DNA of 64,000 nucleotides from Cupriavidus pauculus (GTDB lineage Bacteria; Pseudomonadota; Gammaproteobacteria; Burkholderiales; Burkholderiaceae), in NCBI RefSeq assembly GCF_003854935.1, contig NZ_CP033969.1, positions 3,472,001 through 3,536,000 of the forward strand, in the 5' to 3' direction. How positions within the stretch are numbered: position 1 is the first letter of the stretch; every line of letters begins with the position of its first letter. Made by a program: the position numbers and the translations under genes. This document shows positions 49,162 through 59,197 of this stretch, in pieces. Below the pieces are notes generated by a model. The model saw nothing but the letters and a program-made list of their open reading frames with translations, had not been told where the DNA came from and made no database searches.

Positions 49162-51534
49162 TTATACGGTGGCCGTCGCGGCGGCGTTCTGGCCGGCCGA
49201 CAGGTCGATGGCTTTCTCAACGGTGACGTTGCCGAACAGCGGGCCCAGCGTCGCGGCGGCCACGGTGGCGGCCGGCACGCGCACGGCGTTGGCCGGCAGC
49301 GTCTTTTCCAGCGCCGCGGGCAGCACCACGCTGGCACCGTCCTGCGTCACGCGCACCGGATCGCCCGCCTGCACGCCGAGCTTGTCGAACAGCTCGGGCG
49401 ACAGGCCCACCGTCATCGCGCGGCGCGCGGCGGCGGTCAGCTGCAGCGAATCGGCACGGCGCACGATCGGGTCGGCGTGATAGATCGGCACGTCGGCGAT
49501 GCGCTCGATACCGCCGGCGGCAGCGGCCGTCACGCGGATCGGGGCATCGGTGGCGTTGTTCAGCTGCTCCGGCGCCAGCTTGACCAGCGCGGCATCGCGC
49601 ACGGACTCGGCGGTGTCGAAGTCGAAGCCTGGCACGTCGAGCAGGTTGCCCAGCACGCGCAGCACCTTCCAGCCCGGACGCGATTCGCCCAGCGCACGGA
49701 CCACGCCGTTGAAGCTCTGGGCACGGCCCTCGGCGTTCACGAACGTACCGGCGGTCTCGGTGAACGGCGTGATCGGCAGGATCACGTCGGCGTACTGCAT
49801 GGCCGCTTCCGAACGGAACGGCGACAGCACCACCACCGTACCGGCCTGCTGCAGCGCGGCCAGGGCCTTGCGCGCATCGGCGGTATCGAATTCGACTTCG
49901 GCGTTCAGCACGATGTAGGCGCGGCGCGGCGTGTCGAACATGGCCTGCGCGTTGGCGCCGCCTTGCTGCGGCAGCGCGCCGGCGATGTAGCCGCCGACCG
50001 TGTTGGCGGCTTCGGTCAGGAAGCCCAGCGTGGCGCCTGTTTCCGTGGCGATCCACTGTGCCAGCGCGTGCAGCGCCGAGAATTGCGGGTGGCGCACGGC
50101 CTCGTTGCCCAGGAACACGGCACGGCGCTCGCCCGACACCAGCGCGTCGGCCACGGCCTTGGCGGCATCGCCACCATCGAAGCCATCGGTGCCGGCCGGG
50201 GCGGCAACGCCCTTGGCGGCGGCCACGGCACGGGCCACACCGGCCAGTGCGGCGGTCCAGCCCGACGGGGCCACGTCGATACGGGCAGCCACCGGCATCA
50301 GCAGGTCTTCACCACCGGTGCCGATCACGGCCACGCGGGCACCCTTCTTGACAGCCTGGCGCAGGCGCGACGCCAGCAGCGGCTGGTCCTTGCGCAGCGA
50401 GGCACCGATCACCAGCGCCCGTTGCAGCGTGGTCACGTCGGCAATCGGCATGCCCAGCCACGGCGCACCCTTGAGGGCCGCCGAGAAATCGGTCTGGCGT
50501 AGGCGGAAGTCGACGTTGTCGCTGCCCAGGCCACGCACCAGGTTGCCCAGCAGGAACAGTTCTTCCAGCGTGCTGTGCGGGCTGGCGATGGCGGCGATCT
50601 GGTCGGCGCCATGCTCGCGCTTGATGCCGGCCAGGCCGTTCGCCACGTATTCCAGCGCGGTCTGCCAGTCGGTTTCGATCCACTGGCCGCCCTGCTTGAG
50701 CATCGGACGGGTCACGCGGTCGGCACTGTTCACGCCTTCGTACGAGAAGCGGTCCTTGTCCGAGATCCAGCACTCGTTGACATCCTCGTTTTCCAGCGGC
50801 ACCACGCGCATCACGCGCTGGTTCTTGGTCTGGACCACGATGTTGGCGCCCACGCCGTCGTGCGGCGACACCGACTTGCGGCGCGCCAGTTCCCACGTAC
50901 GGGCCGAATAGCGGAACGGCTTGCTGGTCAGCGCGCCAACCGGGCACAGGTCGATCATGTTGCCGGACAGCTCCGAATCCACGGTCTGGCCGACGAACGT
51001 CGTGATTTCCGAGTGCTCGCCGCGGTTCAGCATGCCCAGCTCCATCACGCCGGCCACTTCCTGGCCAAAGCGCACGCAGCGGGTGCAGTGGATGCAGCGC
51101 GTCATCTCCTCCATGGAGATCAGCGGGCCCACGTTCTTGTGGAACACCACGCGCTTTTCTTCCTTGTAGCGCGACTCCGATGCACCGTAGCCCACCGCCA
51201 GATCCTGCAGCTGGCATTCGCCGCCCTGATCGCAGATCGGGCAGTCGAGCGGGTGGTTGATCAGCAGGAATTCCATCACGGACTTCTGGGCCTTGACGGC
51301 CTTTTCAGAGTTCGTGAAGACCTTCATGCCGGGCGTCACCGGGGTGGCGCAGGCGGGCAGCGCCTTGGGCGCCTTTTCCACTTCGACCAGGCACATGCGG
51401 CAGTTCGCCGCGATGGACAGTTTGCGGTGGTAGCAGAAGTGCGGGATGTAAGTGCCCAGCTTGCGGGCTGCTTCCATGACGAGGCTGCCTTCCGCAACCT
51501 CCACCTTCTTGCCGTCGATCTCGAGTTCAACCAT
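49162..51534 (-). CDS. nuoG: NADH-quinone oxidoreductase subunit G
   Basis: This 790-residue iron-sulfur subunit starts at the ATG at 51534 (MVELEIDGKKVEVAEGS), 13 bp after the nuoF stop. The [2Fe-2S] N1b ligands lie in CYHRKLSIAANCRMC plus a later Cys. CPICDQGGECQLQD and CIHCTRCVRFG, followed by DLCPVGALTSKPF, supply the N5 and N4 clusters. The C-terminal molybdopterin-oxidoreductase-like domain has no cofactor role in complex I. Length is normal. Confidence 0.97.
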   Translation of the reverse strand: MVELEIDGKKVEVAEGSLVMEAARKLGTYIPHFCYHRKLSIAANCRMCLVEVEKAPKALPACATPVTPGMKVFTNSEKAVKAQKSVMEFLLINHPLDCPICDQGGECQLQDLAVGYGASESRYKEEKRVVFHKNVGPLISMEEMTRCIHCTRCVRFGQEVAGVMELGMLNRGEHSEITTFVGQTVDSELSGNMIDLCPVGALTSKPFRYSARTWELARRKSVSPHDGVGANIVVQTKNQRVMRVVPLENEDVNECWISDKDRFSYEGVNSADRVTRPMLKQGGQWIETDWQTALEYVANGLAGIKREHGADQIAAIASPHSTLEELFLLGNLVRGLGSDNVDFRLRQTDFSAALKGAPWLGMPIADVTTLQRALVIGASLRKDQPLLASRLRQAVKKGARVAVIGTGGEDLLMPVAARIDVAPSGWTAALAGVARAVAAAKGVAAPAGTDGFDGGDAAKAVADALVSGERRAVFLGNEAVRHPQFSALHALAQWIATETGATLGFLTEAANTVGGYIAGALPQQGGANAQAMFDTPRRAYIVLNAEVEFDTADARKALAALQQAGTVVVLSPFRSEAAMQYADVILPITPFTETAGTFVNAEGRAQSFNGVVRALGESRPGWKVLRVLGNLLDVPGFDFDTAESVRDAALVKLAPEQLNNATDAPIRVTAAAAGGIERIADVPIYHADPIVRRADSLQLTAAARRAMTVGLSPELFDKLGVQAGDPVRVTQDGASVVLPAALEKTLPANAVRVPAATVAAATLGPLFGNVTVEKAIDLSAGQNAAATATV

Positions 51535-51547
51535 GTTCTGCCACGCT

Positions 51548-52843
51548 TCAGGAATGGGCCGGGACCATGCACTGCTTGTGTTCGACGTGATACTCGAACT
51601 CTTTCCAGTAGTGCTTGAGCATGCCGCGTACCGGCATCGCCGCGGCATCGCCGAGCGCGCAAATCGTGCGACCCATGATGTTTTCCGCGACGTTGTTGAG
51701 CAGGTCCAGGTCTTCCTGGCGGCCTTCTCCGTGTTCAATACGATTCACCATGCGATAGAGCCAGCCGGTGCCTTCGCGGCACGGCGTGCACTGGCCGCAC
51801 GATTCCTCAAAGTAGAAATACGACAGGCGCAGCAGCGACCGCACCATGCAGCGCGTCTCGTCCATGACGATCACGGCGCCCGAGCCCAGCATCGAGCCGG
51901 CCTTGGCGATCGAGTCGTAATCCATGGTCGACGCCATCATCAGGTCCGCCGGCACCACCGGGGCCGACGAGCCGCCGGGGATCACCGCCTTGAGCGCCTT
52001 GCCGCCGCGCATGCCGCCCGCCAGCTCCAGCAGCGTGGAGAACGGCGTGCCCAGCGGGATTTCGTAGTTGCCCGGACGCTCGACGTCGCCCGATACCGAG
52101 AAAATCTTGGTGCCGCCGTTGTTCGGCTTGCCCATCTTCAGGTATTCCTCCGGGCCCACGGCCAGCAGGAACGGCACCGCGGCGAACGTCTCGGTGTTGT
52201 TGATCGTGGTCGGCTTGCCGTACAGGCCAAAGCTGGCCGGGAACGGCGGCTTGAAGCGCGGCTGGCCCTTCTTGCCTTCCAGCGACTCCAGCAGCGCGGT
52301 TTCCTCGCCGCAGATGTAGGCGCCGTAGCCATGGTGCGCGTGGAGCTGGAAGCTGAAGCCCGAACCCAGGATGTTGTCACCCAGGAAACCGGCGCGGCGC
52401 GCTTCTTCCAGGGCTTCCTCGAAGATCTTGTACTCGTTCCAGATTTCGCCGTGGATGTAGTTGTAGCCCACGGTGATGCCCATCGCGTACGCCCCGATGG
52501 CCATGCCTTCGATCAGCGCATGGGGGTTGTAGCGGATGATGTCGCGGTCCTTGAACGTGCCCGGCTCGCCTTCGTCCGTATTGCAGACCAGGTACTTCTG
52601 GCCCGGGAACGAACGCGGCATGAAGCTCCACTTCAGGCCGGTGGGAAAGCCCGCACCGCCGCGGCCACGCAGGCCCGACGCCTTGACGTCGGCAATCACC
52701 TGCTCGGGCGTTACCTTCTGCTCGAGGATGCGGCGCAGTTGCTGGTAGCCACCGCGCGCGACGTAGTCATCGAGGTGCCAGTTCTTGCCGTCCAGGCCGG
52801 CCAGGATCAGCGGCTTGATGTGACGGTCGTGCAGAGAGGTCAT
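51548..52843 (-). CDS. nuoF: NADH-quinone oxidoreductase subunit F
   Basis: This 431-residue subunit binds NADH, FMN and the N3 [4Fe-4S] cluster. [16 protein letters not shown] is the FMN/NADH glycine-rich loop, [19 protein letters not shown] the second nucleotide segment, and [15 protein letters not shown] supplies three of the four cluster cysteines. Its stop lies 13 bp before nuoG. Confidence 0.98.
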   Translation of the reverse strand: MTSLHDRHIKPLILAGLDGKNWHLDDYVARGGYQQLRRILEQKVTPEQVIADVKASGLRGRGGAGFPTGLKWSFMPRSFPGQKYLVCNTDEGEPGTFKDRDIIRYNPHALIEGMAIGAYAMGITVGYNYIHGEIWNEYKIFEEALEEARRAGFLGDNILGSGFSFQLHAHHGYGAYICGEETALLESLEGKKGQPRFKPPFPASFGLYGKPTTINNTETFAAVPFLLAVGPEEYLKMGKPNNGGTKIFSVSGDVERPGNYEIPLGTPFSTLLELAGGMRGGKALKAVIPGGSSAPVVPADLMMASTMDYDSIAKAGSMLGSGAVIVMDETRCMVRSLLRLSYFYFEESCGQCTPCREGTGWLYRMVNRIEHGEGRQEDLDLLNNVAENIMGRTICALGDAAAMPVRGMLKHYWKEFEYHVEHKQCMVPAHS

Positions 52844-52844
52844 G

Positions 52845-53351
52845 TTACTTGTCCCCCTTGGCGGCGGCTTCGGCCTTGAGCTCGTCGACCAGGGCGTCGA
52901 GCTTCTGGTCGCTCATGAAGCTGCACATGCGGGTGTTGTTGACGATCATCACCGGTGCATCGCCGCAGGCGCCCATGCACTCGCCTTCCTTCAGCGTGAA
53001 GCAGCCGTCGGCGGTGGTCTCGTTGTAGTCGATCCCGAGCTTGCGCTTCAGGTATTCGCCGGCCCGCTCGCCGCCCGACAGCGCGCACGGCAGGTTGGTG
53101 CAGACGGTGAGCTTGTACTTGCCCACCGGCTTGGTGTCATACATGTTGTAGAACGTGGCCACCTCTTCCACCCACACGGGCGGCATTTCCAGGTAGCTGG
53201 CGACGAACTGCATGACTTCGGGGGAAACCCAGCCCACCTCGCCCTGTGCCACGGCGAGGGCCGCCATCACGGCCGACTGCTTCTGGTCGGCCGGATACTT
53301 CGCGATCGCGCGATCGATTTCCTTGAGAGCTTCTGCTGATAGCATGGTCAT
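52845..53351 (-). CDS. nuoE: NADH-quinone oxidoreductase subunit E
   Basis: This 168-residue subunit binds the N1a [2Fe-2S] cluster through CTNLPC and CMGACGDAP. The helical N-terminus is [21 protein letters not shown]. The start at 53351 (MTMLSAEAL) is uncertain: ATG at 53345 would remove two residues and neither has a clear ribosome-binding site. A 221-bp non-coding spacer rich in hairpins separates it from nuoD. Confidence 0.94.
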   Translation of the reverse strand: MTMLSAEALKEIDRAIAKYPADQKQSAVMAALAVAQGEVGWVSPEVMQFVASYLEMPPVWVEEVATFYNMYDTKPVGKYKLTVCTNLPCALSGGERAGEYLKRKLGIDYNETTADGCFTLKEGECMGACGDAPVMIVNNTRMCSFMSDQKLDALVDELKAEAAAKGDK

Positions 53352-53572
53352 TGCAGTAATACGGCGGAGCCGTCGCGACTGTCGCGCGGCTCCACTGGTT
53401 TGCAGCCGTCGCTGCCATGTTCCGCCGGCCCGGAATGCTCCAGCGCATTCCTTGCCGGTCCGTCGCAGGCATCGCCTGCCGCCACCGTTACCGCCGGGGC
53501 CGGCCGAACACGCCCGGAAACGTCGTCCGGACAACGGCCTGTGACGGGATACCGCGTGCCTGCCGGTATCCC
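53352..53572. other. hairpin-rich spacer between nuoD and nuoE
   Basis: Four perfect short stems were found: 53366-53372 with 53387-53393, 53432-53438 with 53445-53451, 53465-53470 with 53474-53479, and 53546-53553 with 53565-53572. The last stands immediately after the nuoD stop. There are no T-runs after the stems, so strong intrinsic termination is unlikely. No coding frame is supported. Confidence 0.7.
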
Positions 53573-54826
53573 TTAGCGGTCGATCTCGCCGAACACGATG
53601 TCCTGCGTACCGATGATCGTGACCGCGTCCGCAATCATGTGGCCGCGGGCCATTTCGTCCAGCGCGGCCAGGTGGGCATACCCCGGGGCGCGGATCTTCA
53701 GGCGATACGGCTTGTTCGCCCCGTCCGAGATCGCGTAGATGCCGAACTCGCCCTTCGGGTGCTCCACCGCGGCATACGCCTCGCCCGGCGGCACGTGGAT
53801 GCCTTCGGTGAAGAGCTTGAAGTGGTGGATCAGCTCTTCCATGTTCGACTTCATGTCCACGCGCGACGGCGGTGCCACCTTGTGGTTCTCGGTGATCACC
53901 GGGCCCGGGTTGCGGCGCAGCCAGTCGATGCACTGCTTGATGATGCGGTTCGACTGGCGCATTTCCTCTACCCGCACCAGATAGCGCGAGTAGCAGTCGC
54001 CGGCCGTGCCCACCGGGATATCGAAGTCGAGCTGGTCGTACACCTCGTAGGGCTGCTTCTTGCGCAGGTCCCACTCGATGCCCGAGCCACGCAGCATCGG
54101 GCCGGTGAAGCCAAGCTGCAGGGCACGCTCCGGCGTGACCACGCCGATGTCCACAAGGCGCTGCTTCCAGATACGGTTATCGGTCAGCAGCGTCTCATAT
54201 TCATCCACGTACGTCGGAAAACGGTTCGTGAAGTCCTCGATGAAGTCCAGCAGCGAGCCCGAACGCGCCTCGTTCATGACCTTGATGGCGCGCTCGTTGT
54301 GGATCTTCGACGCACGATACTGCGGCATCGTGTCCGGCAGGTCGCGGTAGACGCCGCCCGGACGGTAGTACGCCGCGTGCATGCGCGCGCCGGACACCGC
54401 CTCGTACATGTCGAACATGTCCTCGCGCTCGCGGAACGCGTACAGGAACACGGCCATCGCCCCCACGTCCAGCGCGTGGGCGCCGATCCACATCAGGTGG
54501 TTCAGCAGGCGGGTGATCTCGTCGAACATCACGCGGATGTACTGCGCGCGGATCGGCACCTCGATGCCCAGCAGCCGCTCGATCGCCATCACGTAGGCGT
54601 GTTCGTTGGACATCATCGACACGTAGTCGAGACGGTCCATGTAGGGAACGCTCTGGATCCAGCTCTTCTGCTCGGCCAGCTTCTCGGTGGCGCGGTGCAG
54701 CAGGCCGATGTGGGGATCGGCACGCTGGATGACTTCGCCGTCCAGCTCCAGCACCAGGCGCAGCACGCCGTGGGCCGCCGGGTGTTGGGGACCGAAGTTG
54801 AGGGTGTAGTTCTTGATATCTGCCAT
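53573..54826 (-). CDS. nuoD: NADH-quinone oxidoreductase subunit D
   Basis: This 417-residue subunit is the 49-kDa homologue that forms the quinone-binding site with Nuo[20 protein letters not shown] and [16 protein letters not shown] carry the conserved His and the 'LLHRGTE' equivalent. The C-terminus [11 protein letters not shown] is canonical. It keeps the hydrogenase-like fold but lacks nickel ligands. It follows nuoC by 10 bp. Confidence 0.98.
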   Translation of the reverse strand: MADIKNYTLNFGPQHPAAHGVLRLVLELDGEVIQRADPHIGLLHRATEKLAEQKSWIQSVPYMDRLDYVSMMSNEHAYVMAIERLLGIEVPIRAQYIRVMFDEITRLLNHLMWIGAHALDVGAMAVFLYAFREREDMFDMYEAVSGARMHAAYYRPGGVYRDLPDTMPQYRASKIHNERAIKVMNEARSGSLLDFIEDFTNRFPTYVDEYETLLTDNRIWKQRLVDIGVVTPERALQLGFTGPMLRGSGIEWDLRKKQPYEVYDQLDFDIPVGTAGDCYSRYLVRVEEMRQSNRIIKQCIDWLRRNPGPVITENHKVAPPSRVDMKSNMEELIHHFKLFTEGIHVPPGEAYAAVEHPKGEFGIYAISDGANKPYRLKIRAPGYAHLAALDEMARGHMIADAVTIIGTQDIVFGEIDR

Positions 54827-54836
54827 GACGCCGTTC

Positions 54837-55436
54837 TCAGTGCTTCGTGCCGCCGTAGTTTTCCTCGCGAATCACGCGCGGCGTGATTTCGCGCGGCTCG
54901 ATCGTCACCGGCTGGTAGATGACCCGCTTCTGCTCGGGGTCGTAGCGCATTTCCACGTAGCCCGACACCGGGAAGTCCTTGCGGAACGGATGGCCGACGA
55001 AACCGTAGTCGGTCAGGATGCGGCGCAGGTCCGGGTGGCCTTCGAACACGATGCCGTAGAAGTCGAACGCCTCGCGCTCGAACCAGTTCACCGAGTTCCA
55101 GACGTCGATCAGCGACGGCACGACCGGCATGTCGTCGTCCGGCGCGAACACGCGCAGGCGCAGGCGCCAGTTGTGCTTGATCGACAGCAGCTGGGTGACG
55201 GCGGCAAAGCGGGGACCATCCCAGGTGCCTTCGGCATAGTCGGAATAGTCGACGCCGCAGAGGTCCAGCGCTTGCTCGAAATGCAGCGAGGGGTCGTCGC
55301 GCAGCAGGCGCGCGGCGTCCAGGTAGTCGGCGGCCTTGACGATCAGCGTCAGTTCGCCGGTCGCCTCGATCAGGCTCTGCACGCGCTTGCCCAGTACTTT
55401 CTCGAGGGCGGCCTTGAGGGTATCGAGGTTCGCCAT
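54837..55436 (-). CDS. nuoC: NADH-quinone oxidoreductase subunit C
   Basis: This 199-residue subunit is the 30-kDa homologue. The start at 55436 ([16 protein letters not shown]) comes 1 bp after the nuoB stop. The family signature is [25 protein letters not shown] (residues about 119-143), followed by [19 protein letters not shown]. It is separate from NuoD, unlike the fused NuoCD of enterobacteria. Confidence 0.97.
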   Translation of the reverse strand: MANLDTLKAALEKVLGKRVQSLIEATGELTLIVKAADYLDAARLLRDDPSLHFEQALDLCGVDYSDYAEGTWDGPRFAAVTQLLSIKHNWRLRLRVFAPDDDMPVVPSLIDVWNSVNWFEREAFDFYGIVFEGHPDLRRILTDYGFVGHPFRKDFPVSGYVEMRYDPEQKRVIYQPVTIEPREITPRVIREENYGGTKH

Positions 55437-55437
55437 G

Positions 55438-55920
55438 TCAGCCCTTGCGCGCAATGGTGTTGGTACGCTTGATCTTGTTCTGGAGCTGGATCACGCCGTA
55501 GATCAGCGCTTCCGCCGTCGGCGGGCAGCCCGGAACATAGATGTCGACCGGCACGATGCGGTCGCAGCCACGCACCACCGAATACGAGTAGTGGTAGTAG
55601 CCGCCGCCGTTGGCGCACGAGCCCATCGAGATCACCCAGCGCGGCTCGGCCATCTGGTCGTAGACCTTGCGCAGCGCGGGGGCCATCTTGTTGCACAGCG
55701 TGCCGGCCACGATCATCACGTCGGACTGACGCGGCGACGGGCGGAAGATCACGCCAAAGCGGTCCATGTCGTAACGCGCGGCGCCGGCGTGCATCATTTC
55801 CACGGCACAGCAGGCCAGACCGAACGTCATGGGCCAGAGGGAACCCGTACGGGTCCAGTTGATCAGCTTGTCAGCGGTCGTCGTGACAAAGCCTTCGTTG
55901 AGAACGCCTTCGATTGCCAT
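55438..55920 (-). CDS. nuoB: NADH-quinone oxidoreductase subunit B
   Basis: This 160-residue subunit binds the terminal N2 [4Fe-4S] cluster next to the quinone site. The adjacent cysteines are in [12 protein letters not shown], a third is in [19 protein letters not shown] and a fourth in [14 protein letters not shown]. All are present. It starts 6 bp after nuoA. Confidence 0.98.
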   Translation of the reverse strand: MAIEGVLNEGFVTTTADKLINWTRTGSLWPMTFGLACCAVEMMHAGAARYDMDRFGVIFRPSPRQSDVMIVAGTLCNKMAPALRKVYDQMAEPRWVISMGSCANGGGYYHYSYSVVRGCDRIVPVDIYVPGCPPTAEALIYGVIQLQNKIKRTNTIARKG

Positions 55921-55926
55921 TTCACA

Positions 55927-56286
55927 TCACTCCCAATCGAGCGCGCCCTTTTTCCAGATGTAGACGAAGCCCACGATGAATTCCAGCAGAAACACGCCCA
56001 TGGCGATGAATCCCGGCCAGCCGATGTCCTTGAGGGCAACGCCCCACGGAAACAGGAAGGCAGTTTCGAGATCGAACAGGATAAACAGGATGGCGATGAG
56101 GTAGTAGCGCACGTCGAACTTCATGCGCGCGTCCTCGAATGCTTCGAAGCCGCACTCGTACGGCGACAGCTTCGCTGCGTCAGGCTTGTTGGGACCGAGA
56201 ATCCTGCCGATCGACATCAGTGCCACACCGAGCACGATGCCAAACAGGATGAAGATGAGGACGGGGAAGTAGGCTTCGAGAGTCAA
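55927..56286 (-). CDS. nuoA: NADH-quinone oxidoreductase subunit A, TTG start
   Basis: This subunit of 119 residues has three helices and the conserved [23 protein letters not shown] loop (split here: [11 protein letters not shown] then [18 protein letters not shown]). The family N-terminus aligns with the TTG at 56286, giving (M)[15 protein letters not shown], with AAGG about 10 nt upstream. The open frame continues to an ATG at about 56361, but that extension has no similarity. A TTG start implies weak initiation for the first gene of the nuo operon. Confidence 0.9.
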   Translation of the reverse strand: MTLEAYFPVLIFILFGIVLGVALMSIGRILGPNKPDAAKLSPYECGFEAFEDARMKFDVRYYLIAILFILFDLETAFLFPWGVALKDIGWPGFIAMGVFLLEFIVGFVYIWKKGALDWE

Positions 56287-56457
56287 GGTACGGCCAGCCT
56301 TATCTGGAATGTTGTCAACAGCACCAGCTAGCGGCGACCTGTTGCCCACCCCAGGCGCCATCCCGTCTTAGCTACGGCGCCGCCTTGCGGACTGCCGGAG
56401 AGCCATGCTGCAGCCCATGCATGACAGGGATGCGTCAATGACTTCCGATCAATTGTT

Positions 56458-56542
56458 TGGTGCCGACGGCGAGACTCGAACTCGCACAGCTTTCGCCACT
56501 ACCCCCTCAAGATAGCGTGTCTACCAATTTCACCACGTCGGC
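56458..56542 (-). tRNA. leuU: tRNA-Leu (GAG)
   Basis: The minus strand folds into a complete type II tRNA with acceptor stem GCCGACG/CGTCGGC, discriminator A and an encoded CCA. The anticodon arm is CTATC-TTGAGGG-GGTAG, giving anticodon GAG. A variable arm with a GGCGAAAGCT-like segment follows, as expected for Leu, and the T-loop is GTTCGAGTC. It lies between secG and nuoA on the same strand. Confidence 0.96.
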
Positions 56543-56654
56543 TGGGGGAGAAACAATATTGCCTTGCGCCGGGTTTTCAGGCCCTACGAAGCTTGGCGGA
56601 AGAAGTCTTTCCTCCCGCTTTTGCCCCGCGCTGGGGAATCGTTTCAAGCCCTGC

Positions 56655-56684
56655 ATTCTAACTCATGATTCCCGAATTGTTCAA
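56655..56684 (-). promoter_or_regulatory. candidate sigma-70 promoter of tRNA-Leu and possibly nuo
   Basis: On the minus strand TTGAAC (56684-56679) and TAGAAT (56660-56655) are separated by 18 bp, within an AT-rich patch after the secG stop. The predicted start near 56648 lies about 105 nt upstream of the mature tRNA. Confidence 0.6.
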
Positions 56685-56751
56685 TGCACAACTGCAAATT
56701 AACTCAGGAATCCGCTAACACACTGTTCGATTATTGCGCCGATCTGGCGCG

Positions 56752-57120
56752 TTACTTCGGCACTGCCGGGGCAGCCGGCGCGGAAGCGGCAGACGCTGCC
56801 GCGGCCGATGCTGCGGGGGCCGAAGCCGGCGCCGCCTGCGGTTGCTGGGCCGCGCCCATGACGCCCACCGAAGCCAGGGGCTTGTAGTTGCCCAGCAACG
56901 TCAGGCCCAGCGTCGAGGCAAAGAACAGCGCCGCCAGCACAGCCGTCGTGCGGGACAGGAAGTTCGCCGAGCCCGAGGCACCGAACAGGCTGCCCGATGC
57001 GCCGGAGCCGAACGCCGCGCCGACGTCGGCGCCCTTGCCATGCTGCAGCAGGACGAGGCCGATCACGCCCAGCGCGGACAGGACCTGCACAATGACCAAC
57101 AGAGTCTTGAAAATTGCCAT
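56752..57120 (-). CDS. secG: protein translocase subunit SecG
   Basis: This 122-residue subunit of the SecYEG translocon has two membrane helices (LLVIVQVLSALGVIGLVLLQ and TAVLAALFFASTLGLTLLG), with the family loop LLQHGKGADVGAAFGSGAS and SLFGASGSANFLSR. The C-terminal 35 residues are a low-complexity Ala/Pro/Ser tail common in this family. It follows tpiA by 50 bp. Confidence 0.95.
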   Translation of the reverse strand: MAIFKTLLVIVQVLSALGVIGLVLLQHGKGADVGAAFGSGASGSLFGASGSANFLSRTTAVLAALFFASTLGLTLLGNYKPLASVGVMGAAQQPQAAPASAPAASAAAASAASAPAAPAVPK

Positions 57121-57170
57121 TTCGTTAGATTCGTTTCGTACTTGCCTGATCAGACAGTCGCATCCGGCAT

Positions 57171-57908
57171 TCAGGCGTTGCCGATCGCGAGGAAATCATC
57201 CGCCTTCAGCGAGGCGCCGCCAATCAGCCCCCCGTCGATATCGGACATCGAAAACAGTTCAGCCGCATTGTCCGGCTTGACGCTGCCGCCGTACAGGATG
57301 GCCACGCGTCCGGCCACGCCGGCGTCCTTGCGGGCCACCTGCGCGCGCAGCGCGGCGTGCACGGCCTGGGCCTGCTCGCTGGTCGCGGTCTTGCCGGTGC
57401 CGATGGCCCAGACGGGCTCATAGGCCAGGACAATGCGACCCAGTTGTTCAATAGACAGCGCATCGAGCACGGCCTGGAGCTGGCGACCCACCACGGCCTC
57501 GGTCTGGCCCGCCTCGCGCTCGGCCAGCGTCTCGCCGACGCAAACCACCGGCACGATGCCCGATTCCAGCGCCCGCAGCGCCTTGGCGGCCACGGTGGCA
57601 TCCGTCTCGCCATGATAGGTACGGCGCTCGGAGTGTCCCACCAGCACGTAGGCGCAGCCGAATTCGGCCAGCATCGGCGCGGCGACCTCGCCGGTGAACG
57701 CACCGCGCGTCTCGGCCGAAGTGTCCTGGGCGCCCCAGGCGACCTGGGAACCGGTGAGCAGCGACTGGCACTGGGCAAGATAGGGGAACGGCGCGCAGAC
57801 AGCCAGTTTCGCCTTGGCCGGCGCTGCCTTGATGGCCTCGAGCAGGCCGGCGTTCGCCGCCAGACTGCCATGCATCTTCCAGTTGCCGATGACCAGCTTT
57901 TGTCTCAC
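57171..57908 (-). CDS. tpiA: triosephosphate isomerase
   Basis: This 245-residue enzyme interconverts dihydroxyacetone phosphate and glyceraldehyde-3-phosphate. The catalytic residues are all present: N9, K11 and H13 in GNWKMHG, H92 in VLVGHSERR and E164 in [15 protein letters not shown], the latter followed by the flexible loop 6. The phosphate-binding [10 protein letters not shown] is near the C-terminus. It lies upstream of secG, as in most beta- and alpha-proteobacteria. Confidence 0.97.
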   Translation of the reverse strand: MRQKLVIGNWKMHGSLAANAGLLEAIKAAPAKAKLAVCAPFPYLAQCQSLLTGSQVAWGAQDTSAETRGAFTGEVAAPMLAEFGCAYVLVGHSERRTYHGETDATVAAKALRALESGIVPVVCVGETLAEREAGQTEAVVGRQLQAVLDALSIEQLGRIVLAYEPVWAIGTGKTATSEQAQAVHAALRAQVARKDAGVAGRVAILYGGSVKPDNAAELFSMSDIDGGLIGGASLKADDFLAIGNA

Positions 57909-58051
57909 AAGGGTCCCCTCTCGATCAAACCGGCTATTGTAGCGTGGTCAAGGGGGTGCCGCCAGCGCGTGACGGTCAATTGCGGACAGCCAGTGGCCGG
58001 CGGCCCACAATTGCATCGCTGCCGATGCAGTCGGGGCCGCCCGCGCGTGGC

Positions 58052-59056
58052 TTACCAGGTCAGCACGATCTTGCCGGTGTGCTCGCTCGATTCCATCAGA
58101 CGGTGCGCGTCCGCGGCCTGCGCGGCCGGGAACACCTTGTAGATCACGGGCTTGATCTTGCCCGATGCCAGCAGCGGCCAGACGTTCTGGTGCAGCGCCT
58201 GGGCGATGGCGCCCTTGAACGACGCCGGGCGCGGACGCAGCGTCGACCCGGTGATGGTGATGCGCCGGCGCAGGATGTCGCCCAGCGGGATCTCTGCCTT
58301 GGCGCCGCCCAGCAGCGCGATGATGACGATCCGGCCGTCGTCGGCGATGCAAGACAGTTCGCGCGCCAGGTACGAGCCGGCCACCATGTCCAGAATCACG
58401 TCCACGCCCTTGCCGTCGGTCAGCGCCTTCACCTCGGCCGCGAAATCCTGCGTCTTGTAGTTGATCGCCCGGTCGGCGCCCAGTTCTTCGCACGCCTTGC
58501 ACTTGTCGTCGCTGCCGGCCGTGACGAAGACCTTGAAGCCCATCGCCTTGGCGATCTGGATCGCCGTGGTGCCGATGCCGCTCGACCCGCCCTGGATCAG
58601 CAGCGTCTCCGCCGCCCCGCGCGGACCCTTGCCGAGCTGGCCGCGGTCGAACACATTGCTCCAGACGGTGAAAAACGTCTCGGGCAGCGCCGCCGCCTCG
58701 ATGTCGCTCAGCCCCTCGGGCACCGGCAGGCATTGCTCGATCGGCGCGGTACACAGTTCCGCGTAGCCACCGCCCTGGACCAGCGCACAAACCCGGTCGC
58801 CCACCTTGAGGCCGAAGCGGTTGGCCGCGTTCGACAGGTCGCCGCCCACCACCACGCCGGCCACTTCGAGGCCGGGCAGGTCCGAAGCACCCGGCGGCAC
58901 GGGATAGTTGCCCGTGCGCTGGAACACGTCGGGACGGTTGATGCCCGCCGCCGCGACACGAATCAGGATCTCACCGGCCTTCGGTTCCGGATCGGGACGC
59001 TGGGTCTCCTGCAGGACTTCAGGGCCGCCGTATTCACGGATCTCGATGGCTTTCAT
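58052..59056 (-). CDS. NAD(P)H-quinone oxidoreductase, zinc-independent (PIG3/QOR type)
   Basis: This 334-residue MDR-superfamily protein opens MKAIEIREYGGPEVLQ. It shows AAAGINRPDVFQRTGNYPVPPGASDLPGLEVAG, here spanning about residues 34-66, which is typical of PIG3-type quinone oxidoreductases. The NADPH-binding motif is IQGGSSGIGTTAIQIAKAMG (about 148-167), and VFVTAGSDDKCKAC follows. Catalytic zinc ligands are absent. It reduces quinones or enones using NADPH. It lies between pnp and tpiA on the same strand. Confidence 0.9.
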   Translation of the reverse strand: MKAIEIREYGGPEVLQETQRPDPEPKAGEILIRVAAAGINRPDVFQRTGNYPVPPGASDLPGLEVAGVVVGGDLSNAANRFGLKVGDRVCALVQGGGYAELCTAPIEQCLPVPEGLSDIEAAALPETFFTVWSNVFDRGQLGKGPRGAAETLLIQGGSSGIGTTAIQIAKAMGFKVFVTAGSDDKCKACEELGADRAINYKTQDFAAEVKALTDGKGVDVILDMVAGSYLARELSCIADDGRIVIIALLGGAKAEIPLGDILRRRITITGSTLRPRPASFKGAIAQALHQNVWPLLASGKIKPVIYKVFPAAQAADAHRLMESSEHTGKIVLTW

Positions 59057-59140
59057 GATGACTCCTCATTAATGGGGGGACGCCGCGCGCCAGTGTGCGG
59101 CGCGCTAGGGGGATCGAAGACTGTCCGGCAGTGTAAACAA

Positions 59141-59170
59141 AAAAGCGGCTGGACATTGCCAGCCGCTTTT
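59141..59170 (-). terminator. intrinsic terminator of pnp
   Basis: A 12-bp stem (59141-59152 with 59159-59170) with a 6-nt loop begins about 28 bp after the pnp stop. On the minus strand it is preceded by AAAA and followed by TTTTTTG. Confidence 0.92.
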
Positions 59171-59197
59171 ACCGTTACTGCCTGTAGGGGCTACAGC

